Assembly: GCA_004563195.1 (NCBI GenBank)
Contig: SFTJ01000010.1
Span: 1-59,083 of the forward strand
Length of the DNA: 59,083 nucleotides
Direction: 5' to 3'
DNA from: a bacterium
Lineage (GTDB): Bacteria; Bacteroidota; Bacteroidia; Bacteroidales; Muribaculaceae
Shown here: piece after piece, positions 53,880-59,083 of the stretch
Position numbering within the stretch: the stretch's first letter is position 1
Layout of the letters: each line of letters begins with the position of its first letter
Notes under the pieces: generated by a model
The model's input: only the letters and a program-made list of their open reading frames with translations
Told to the model about the DNA's origin: nothing
Databases searched by the model: none
Position numbers and translations under genes: made by a program

Positions 53880-54440
53880 TCATTTCACTATCTGAATAAA
53901 CTCCGATTCCACTTGGATAGCGGCAGCGAGATTGCACTCCCGGAGGTCAACAAGGAGACGTTTAAACTTGCTGCCTTTCTTGCTCATCAGACGACCCTCG
54001 AAGCCGTTGAGACGACCACCGACAATGCGTATCTGCTTGCCATATATCCGGGGAGAAACCTCCTCATAGCTATAGTATTCCACATTGTCGGTTTGCTCGA
54101 CGGCATCCTTGAACTTCTTAAAATCCTCGGCTCGAACGCTCATCGCCTCAAACTGCTTGCCACCACGCACATAGCGGTACTGCAACAGTTCCATCTTGCG
54201 GACGATGGGGTCAAGTTCTTCCTTGGACTTATGGACAAAGACAAGGTCGGGCATGTAGGGGATAAAGCGCACCACACGCTTCCCAAACTCCATGAACACA
54301 TGTTGCTTGAGCGGCACAAACACGCAATCCTTCATCTCCGGCATCGCTTGCAGTTGTTTGTAGGCGGGATTCTTGGCGTTCGGACGTGCTAAATCGCGCA
54401 ACACGTACCAACGGTCTTCTGACGTTTTTTCAGCTCCCAT
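53880..54440 (-). CDS. upxY: UpxY-family transcription antiterminator (NusG-like)
   Basis: A 186-residue NusG-like protein. The NGN-type domain includes WYVLRDLARPN, CVFVPLKQHVFMEFGKRV and FIPYMPDLVFVH; the C-terminal KOW-like part has KQIRIVGGRLNGFEGRLM. UpxY proteins are the first gene of Bacteroides capsule operons and prevent premature termination in the leader of their own operon. No UpxZ gene follows, unlike most such loci. Confidence 0.92.
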   Translation of the reverse strand: MGAEKTSEDRWYVLRDLARPNAKNPAYKQLQAMPEMKDCVFVPLKQHVFMEFGKRVVRFIPYMPDLVFVHKSKEELDPIVRKMELLQYRYVRGGKQFEAMSVRAEDFKKFKDAVEQTDNVEYYSYEEVSPRIYGKQIRIVGGRLNGFEGRLMSKKGSKFKRLLVDLRECNLAAAIQVESEFIQIVK

Positions 54441-54657
54441 GAATAAGAAAAAAAACAGCCTTTGAGGGGTAAAAATGGAGGGTAAGAGTACTTCTTTTAT
54501 TCCCGCTTGCTTCTCTTTTTAACTGAGAAACAGGCAGTTACGCATATTGTATGTAAAAGCTGGCTCCTGGAGTCAAGCTTCCTGTCAACTTGCGATTTCA
54601 TCTTAACCTTACATTCCTTTTTTGTTAAATTCTACACTTTTTGTTGTTTCTAATTAT
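54441..54657 (-). promoter_or_regulatory. Untranslated leader of the capsule operon
   Basis: About 215 nt between the invertible promoter and upxY, with no gene. A weak stem (aagct/agctt, 54557-54561 and 54576-54580) and several T-rich stretches lie here. UpxY is known to act on such leaders, so this is the likely antitermination target. Confidence 0.5.
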
Positions 54658-54895
54658 CTTCATCTCTTGGTAAGAGATGTATCTAATCGCTGGCAAAGGT
54701 ATGAAAAAGTTTTCAAACTGCCTAAGAATTATGGAATTATCTTTGAAAAACAGACAAAATTGTTGATTTGAGTCAATTTAAGCTGTTTTCCAAAATGTGA
54801 TACAAATGTTGAGCGAAAAATCTGACCCCCACTTCCCATTTCATTGATAACATGCACGTTATGTTGCCCGATACATCTCTTACCAAGAGATGAAG
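54658..54895. promoter_or_regulatory. Invertible promoter segment with 26-bp perfect inverted repeats
   Basis: IR-L 54658-54683 and IR-R 54870-54895 are exact reverse complements over 26 bp, enclosing 186 bp. Each arm is itself a partial palindrome (catctcttggtaagagatg). A capsule-facing -7 box lies just inside IR-L, and a tyrosine recombinase gene ends 33 nt beyond IR-R. This is the classic layout of a Bacteroidales capsule invertible promoter. Confidence 0.88.
54694..54701 (-). promoter_or_regulatory. Capsule operon -7 box, facing upxY
   Basis: The minus strand reads TACCTTTG (TAnnTTTG consensus). The -33 element is weak (no TTTG at 19-21 nt; one occurs at 12 nt). In this orientation the promoter points to upxY, so the locus is predicted on. 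A plus-strand box TATCTTTG (54738-54745) faces the recombinase side. Confidence 0.6.
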
Positions 54896-54927
54896 CATTT
54901 TGCACAACACCATTTTTCCTCCATTCT

Positions 54928-56139
54928 TTATGCTATCGCACTGAGTACCTTTTGGTTGGCACTGTCAACGAGGGTGTTATCGAACCATTTCAGATAGATG
55001 CGTGTTGTGCGTTCGGAGGTGTGTCCCATCGCTTCGCTGATGGCTGCTACAGGTACATTCTGGCTCTTGGCGATACTTGCCCAAGAGTGACGCGCCACAT
55101 AAGATGTGAGTTTGGAGGACAGGCCCAACTCCTCGCCCAATTTCTTCAGGTGATGGTTGATGAGGTGTATCCTGTTCTGATATTGACGCTCCTCGTCAAT
55201 GCCGGGAAAAGCGATGAGGGAAAAGAGATAAGGGGAGTCGTCTTTATGATATTTATTCACCAATTCCTGCATACAAGGTTCCCAATGGATTCGTATCTGT
55301 TGTCCCGTCTTCTGACGGCAATAGACAAGATAGTCGCCTTGCAGGTCGGTCTTCTTCAGATTGGCGATGTCTATCAGCGACATGCCACAGGTGTAGAAAC
55401 TGAAGAGGAAGATGTCGCGCGATAGGGCAGCGAAGGAATTAGGGGGCAGTGTGACAGACTTTATTTGCTGAAACTCCTTGGCATTGACAGCACGCTTCAC
55501 GGTTTTGGCTATGCCGGTATAGACAGTGGAGAATGGATGGTTCTGTGGCGTAAGCCCTTGCTTCACCGCTTGATTGTAGATGGCACGCAGATTACGCATA
55601 TAGAAAGAGGTGATGTTGGAGCACAGCCCTTGTTTTTTCAGATAGGTCTCATAACCGAGCATCTGTGAGGAGTTCATGTCGTCAAAGGTAAGCAGGCGAC
55701 CATCGAGGAACCGGTTGAGGCTGTTGAGCGAAGAGCGATATTTGGCGGCAATGGAGAGATGCCCCTCCTCTTTCTTTTGATCGATGATTCTTTCGGCAAA
55801 TTGTTGGAAGGCATCGGAGGGCTCTTTCTTCAAGAACCGCTCGACGACATCCCTTGCCTGATACGCCTTGCGGCTATGGTCGAGCGAGAGGATGATGAGT
55901 TGCAGGCGTGCTGCATCATGTTGCAACGCCTCCTGCACCTCTTGGAGATACTGACTGCGGGGAGGAAACGTATCTTTTGGGAAAACGACCGACTGCTTGG
56001 CGGCATCCCACTCCTTCGGATAGAGTTTATACTTCGTGCTGACCTGACGCACCACACGCTGATGAATCACTTGAATGAACAACGTGCCCTGTTTTCCCGA
56101 AACAGAAGAGGCACGGAACTTGAATCTTGTAGTAGCCAT
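54928..56139 (-). CDS. Tyrosine recombinase, probable capsule-promoter invertase
   Basis: A 403-residue Bacteroidales tyrosine recombinase: arm-type N-terminal domain, core-binding SAM-like domain (about 105-200), catalytic domain with FSFYTCGMSLIDIANLKK (near 245-262), ARHSWASIAK (near 348), MGHTSERTTRIYLKW with the nucleophile Tyr (near 381). The usual Arg before GMS is Cys. IntDOT also lacks the first catalytic Arg. Location beside the 26-bp inverted repeats makes a DNA invertase role likely; an ICE integrase role is less likely. Confidence 0.82.
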   Translation of the reverse strand: MATTRFKFRASSVSGKQGTLFIQVIHQRVVRQVSTKYKLYPKEWDAAKQSVVFPKDTFPPRSQYLQEVQEALQHDAARLQLIILSLDHSRKAYQARDVVERFLKKEPSDAFQQFAERIIDQKKEEGHLSIAAKYRSSLNSLNRFLDGRLLTFDDMNSSQMLGYETYLKKQGLCSNITSFYMRNLRAIYNQAVKQGLTPQNHPFSTVYTGIAKTVKRAVNAKEFQQIKSVTLPPNSFAALSRDIFLFSFYTCGMSLIDIANLKKTDLQGDYLVYCRQKTGQQIRIHWEPCMQELVNKYHKDDSPYLFSLIAFPGIDEERQYQNRIHLINHHLKKLGEELGLSSKLTSYVARHSWASIAKSQNVPVAAISEAMGHTSERTTRIYLKWFDNTLVDSANQKVLSAIA

Positions 56140-56164
56140 AGATATATGCTGTATGTGATAAATG

Positions 56165-56218
56165 AAGGAGGGGGAACACCCTGTCTCGATTCAGTTCAAC
56201 AACACGTGTTCCCTCCTT
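56165..56218 (-). terminator. Long hairpin between helicase and recombinase genes
   Basis: Arms aaggagggggaacac (56165-56179) and gtgttccctcctt (56206-56218) pair with a two-base bulge. It lies downstream of the helicase stop and upstream of the recombinase ATG. No long T-run follows, so it could equally be a leader structure. Confidence 0.45.
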
Positions 56219-56236
56219 ATATAATATATACAGCTT

Positions 56237-57523
56237 TCAGCCCAGTCTTATTCTACGAACAGGCTCTACAATCTCTCTGCGTCCATAAATCTGCTCATTC
56301 TGCTCCGGTCGGATGTCTATGTTTTTGTTGGGGAGATTATGAGTTTCCCCATCAGGCTTTTCTTCCTGCTGTTTCACCTCTGGAACAGGTGGTGCAAGCT
56401 CCAACTGGATCTTTCGGTCCAATGCGGCCAGTTCGGACTTCAACTGTTTCAGTTCGTCCTCCTTCTTCCATACCTTGCCCACAATCTCCTGCAACTGCGG
56501 TATGTCACGTTCCAGTGCCTTATTCTTCTCTTTGTACTGTTCTACCATGGAAGGTATTCTCTCCAAGGCGTTCAGGAAATTGCGTGCTGCCGCTATCGGG
56601 TCGGCCATCGCCAAGTGTCCATTGTTGTAGGTGTATTTGTAGTTCCCCTCCACCACAAAGCGGTTATCGGTAAACTCCAGACCCTCCTTGAACACACGCT
56701 CGCTGACCACCTTGACGGGGAAACCGTACAGTTCACCGACAGGCTGGTAAATTCCTCCTGTGACAGCGTTCTTGGCTATCTCCTGCAAATGCTTGCCGAG
56801 GACTTTCTCGTCGGTGGAATCCACGCCCTCTATGCGTAGCGCATTCAGGCGGTTGCCCTCCTTGTCGGTCTTGGCTGTAGCAGTAAACTTCTCCCAGTCC
56901 TCCATCATGGCGGCGATGACCGCCTGGTTGTTCCGCAGCTCGCTTGTCTTGGACTCCAGTTTGAACTCCGACTCACGCCTGCCCTTGTTGAACGACTTGC
57001 GTTCCCCTTCGAGCGAGGTGATACGCTTCTCTAATTTCGCCTTTTCAAGCAGGTCGGTATTGCCGGACAGGATGGCCATGTATTCCGAGAAGTTCATGCC
57101 CGACTTCTCGTCCATCGCTCCCTCGTCAATGGTACGCGCGCCCATCGCTCCGCTTTTCAGCTGCGAGATGAAGGTCTGCTTGCAGTGAAGGAGGTTGAAC
57201 TTATAGCTGTCCAACGATTTCTCCACGGCATAGATGATGACATCCACGTTGTTCCCTGCAAAGTGCTTGGCAATCTCGTTGCCGGCACGCACGCCACGTC
57301 CGTTCCGCTGTTGCAGGTCGGACGGTCGCCAAGGAGTGTCCAAATGATGGATGGCGACACACCGCTTCTGCGCATTGACGCCCGTGCCGAGCATGGAGGT
57401 GGAGCCGAAGAGCACACGCACCGTTCCCTCATTCATGGCGGCTATCACCGCCTTGCGTGCCTTGTCCGTCTTGCACTCCTGTATGAAGCGTACCTCATGG
57501 CCAGGGATGCCGTAGTCCTCCAT
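56237..57523 (-). CDS. C-terminal fragment of ICE SNF2-like helicase
   Basis: A 428-residue frame starting MEDYGIPGHEVRFIQ. It carries the second helicase lobe: FGSTSMLGTGVNAQKRCVA and DLQQRNGRGVRAGNE (motif VI), then coiled-coil and a beta-rich tail. It should be continuous with the frame upstream. Its ATG overlaps that frame's stop as TGATG, so re-initiation may still make it. Confidence 0.75.
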   Translation of the reverse strand: MEDYGIPGHEVRFIQECKTDKARKAVIAAMNEGTVRVLFGSTSMLGTGVNAQKRCVAIHHLDTPWRPSDLQQRNGRGVRAGNEIAKHFAGNNVDVIIYAVEKSLDSYKFNLLHCKQTFISQLKSGAMGARTIDEGAMDEKSGMNFSEYMAILSGNTDLLEKAKLEKRITSLEGERKSFNKGRRESEFKLESKTSELRNNQAVIAAMMEDWEKFTATAKTDKEGNRLNALRIEGVDSTDEKVLGKHLQEIAKNAVTGGIYQPVGELYGFPVKVVSERVFKEGLEFTDNRFVVEGNYKYTYNNGHLAMADPIAAARNFLNALERIPSMVEQYKEKNKALERDIPQLQEIVGKVWKKEDELKQLKSELAALDRKIQLELAPPVPEVKQQEEKPDGETHNLPNKNIDIRPEQNEQIYGRREIVEPVRRIRLG

Positions 57524-59083
57524 CAGCTTGCGTAGGTGCCAAGGTCTGAGAAGACAAACTGCGTACCTTTCTGCGCATCATACCTGCGGTAATACTCCGC
57601 TATGGTCTTGGCACAGTGGCTCGCCTTGTTGTCGGGGTGGTCCTCATAGGCAGGGTCTATCATGCGCATGTCGAGAGCCATCTTTCGGGCATAGTCGGTG
57701 GCGATGAGCATCTTCGCCTTCTCCTCCGTCTCAGAGAGTGCCGCCCTGCCCAGCAGCGTGGCGTCGCCCGTCTTGGCGAACTGCATCAGCTTCTGTATGA
57801 AGTCCTCCTGTTCGGGTGTGGGCGGTATGTGGTGAAGCACCTCGTTCTTGTGCGGACGATCCACACCCACATCCTCCGCCGTGCGGTAGTCGGTAATCTC
57901 GTTGTAGAAGGCGGCCAGCTCCGGCACCTTGATGAAGTAACGGAAACGCTCCTTCTGCACCACGTTGTTCGTCACGTTGAACTCGAAATCGGTGGTCTTC
58001 TTGGCGAAGATGGCCGCCCAGGCATCGAAGCAGCGGATGTCCTGCCGCTCCAGCTCCTTCGGGCGGAGATACTTGAAGAGCAGGTACAGCTCCGTGAGCG
58101 AGTTGCTGATGGTGGTGCCGGAGAGGAACGTCGCCCCGAGATCCTTGCCCGTGCGCTCCTGTATGGTGCGGATGGCAAAGAGCATGTTCAGGGCCTTCTG
58201 GCTTCCCTCCGAGTTGCCCAAGCCCGCCACCCGGTCGTGACGGGTGTTGAAGGTGAGGTTCTTGAACTGGTGGCTCTCATCGACAAACAGGTGGTCGATG
58301 CCCATCTGGCGGAAATCCACCACGTCATCGGTGCGTGAGCTGATGGCGTGCTCCACCTTCTGCAGCTTCGCTTCCAGGTTGAACTTGCGCTTCTCCAGTC
58401 CTTTGAGCATGGCCCGCGAGATGTCCTTGCCCTGCGCCCGGAGCACTTCGAGGCTCTCCTCCACAGAGTCAAGCTCCGCCTGCAGGATGCGCTGCTGCAA
58501 CTCCGGCGACTGGGGTATCTTACCGAACTGGTCGTGCGACATGATGACGCAGTCGTAGTCGTTGTTCTTGATGTTGTTGAAGAAACGGACGCGGTTGGCG
58601 GTGGAGAAGTCCTTCTCGGAGGCATAGAGGATGCGGGCGTTGGGATAGGCCGCCTGATAGGTGGCGGCCATCTCCGCCACATTAGCTTTCAGTCCGATAA
58701 TCATCGGCTTGTGGGCGAGGCCCAACCGTTTCATCTCGTGCGCCGCCATGCACATTATCAGCGTCTTGCCCGTTCCCACCTCGTGGTCGCATATCCCGCC
58801 GCCATTCTGCTTGAGCATCCACACGCAGTCCTTCTGCGAGGGATAGATGTCCTTTACACCACGGCTTGCCAGCCCCTTGAGGTCAAGGTCGGGAAAGGTC
58901 TGGTGCGAGCCGTCGTACTTCGGACGCATGAAACAGTTGAACTTTCGGTTGTACATCGTCACTAGCCGTTCCTTGAACTCCGGTGACTGCTCTTCGAGCC
59001 ATTCGGAGAAGCCGTTACGTATCTCGTCAATCTTGGCATTGGCGAGCTGTATGCCCTCGGCATCGCGCACCTTGATGTCGTTG
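57523..59083 (-). CDS. ICE SNF2-like helicase (methylase-helicase type), 5' part outside window, 3' end broken
   Basis: Open to the window edge, so the start is not visible; at least 519 residues are present. The first helicase lobe shows ICDHEVGTGKTLIMCMAAHEM (Walker A), VIMSHDQFG, HLFVDESHQFKNL (Walker B) and FLSGTTISNS. It is the large helicase of CTnDOT-type elements, usually fused to an N6-methylase domain upstream. The frame ends FSDLGTYAS-stop, where relatives continue for about a dozen residues into the next frame. A small frame-changing deletion is the simplest reading. Confidence 0.85.
   Translation of the reverse strand, partial: NDIKVRDAEGIQLANAKIDEIRNGFSEWLEEQSPEFKERLVTMYNRKFNCFMRPKYDGSHQTFPDLDLKGLASRGVKDIYPSQKDCVWMLKQNGGGICDHEVGTGKTLIMCMAAHEMKRLGLAHKPMIIGLKANVAEMAATYQAAYPNARILYASEKDFSTANRVRFFNNIKNNDYDCVIMSHDQFGKIPQSPELQQRILQAELDSVEESLEVLRAQGKDISRAMLKGLEKRKFNLEAKLQKVEHAISSRTDDVVDFRQMGIDHLFVDESHQFKNLTFNTRHDRVAGLGNSEGSQKALNMLFAIRTIQERTGKDLGATFLSGTTISNSLTELYLLFKYLRPKELERQDIRCFDAWAAIFAKKTTDFEFNVTNNVVQKERFRYFIKVPELAAFYNEITDYRTAEDVGVDRPHKNEVLHHIPPTPEQEDFIQKLMQFAKTGDATLLGRAALSETEEKAKMLIATDYARKMALDMRMIDPAYEDHPDNKASHCAKTIAEYYRRYDAQKGTQFVFSDLGTYAS

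Noticed and set aside
54928..56139. Recombinase as the integrase of the ICE
   Set aside because: It ends 33 nt from 26-bp inverted repeats flanking a promoter, and no att-like site was seen near it; an invertase role fits better, though integration is not excluded.
57616..58965. Plus-strand frames opposite the helicase
   Set aside because: GC-rich third positions of the real minus-strand helicase generate them; no recognisable product.
1..59083. CRISPR array, tRNA or rRNA genes
   Set aside because: No regularly spaced repeats and no recognisable tRNA or rRNA sequence were seen on either strand.

Overview
The window reads as part of a Bacteroidales integrative conjugative element (ICE) of the CTnDOT type. 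The grounds are a traA-traE cluster, a mobABC cluster, rteA/rteB/rteC regulators, TAnnTTTG-type -7 promoter boxes, a UpxY-type antiterminator, and the large helicase gene found on these elements. Bacteroides and Prevotella-like hosts both fit; the sequence does not settle the genus. I saw no rRNA, tRNA or CRISPR array.

Layout. 1-3737 (minus strand): start of the transfer operon, traA, traB, three traC-like DUF3408 genes (two are a recent tandem duplication), traD, and the first 86 codons of traE. 3738-4409: divergent intergenic region, probable oriT. 4410-8128 (plus): mobA, mobB relaxase, mobC coupling protein. 8312-9268: Abi-type abortive infection gene. 9402-18615 (minus): rteC, rteB, rteA, then a helicase, a WG-repeat protein and an unknown gene where CTnDOT carries tetQ. 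18625-54440 (minus): a capsule/exopolysaccharide operon of about 35 kb, starting at an invertible promoter (54658-54895) with a tyrosine recombinase beside it and upxY as first gene. 56237-59083 (minus): the SNF2-like helicase of the ICE, broken by a frame-disrupting lesion. The capsule operon therefore appears to be ICE cargo.

The capsule operon has nucleotide-sugar genes (CapE/FnlA-type dehydratase, RmlD-like reductase, 2-epimerase), flippase, EpsG-type polymerase, four GT4 glycosyltransferases, initiating sugar transferase, DegT aminotransferase, acyl-, acetyl- and pyruvyl-transferases, and a TagD-like cytidylyltransferase with a CDP-alcohol phosphotransferase. Two features stand out. (1) Four of its decorating or modifying genes carry coding-strand poly-G tracts of 9-11 G. 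Three are in frame. The fourth, a DUF1796 gene, is out of frame in this copy, and one added G (or two lost) would restore a 248-codon-scale ORF that overlaps the next gene by ATGA. This suggests slipped-strand phase variation of individual steps under an on/off invertible promoter for the whole operon. (2) Immune-type genes are interleaved with the sugar genes, on the same strand and often overlapping them: a three-gene PD-(D/E)XK cassette (split by an IS630-type element), a WbuC cupin fused to a nuclease-like domain, a TIR-like gene, a Mrr-like nuclease gene, a Septu-like ATPase/HNH pair and a SIR2-HerA pair. If the operon is read as one unit, surface structure and intracellular immunity would switch together.
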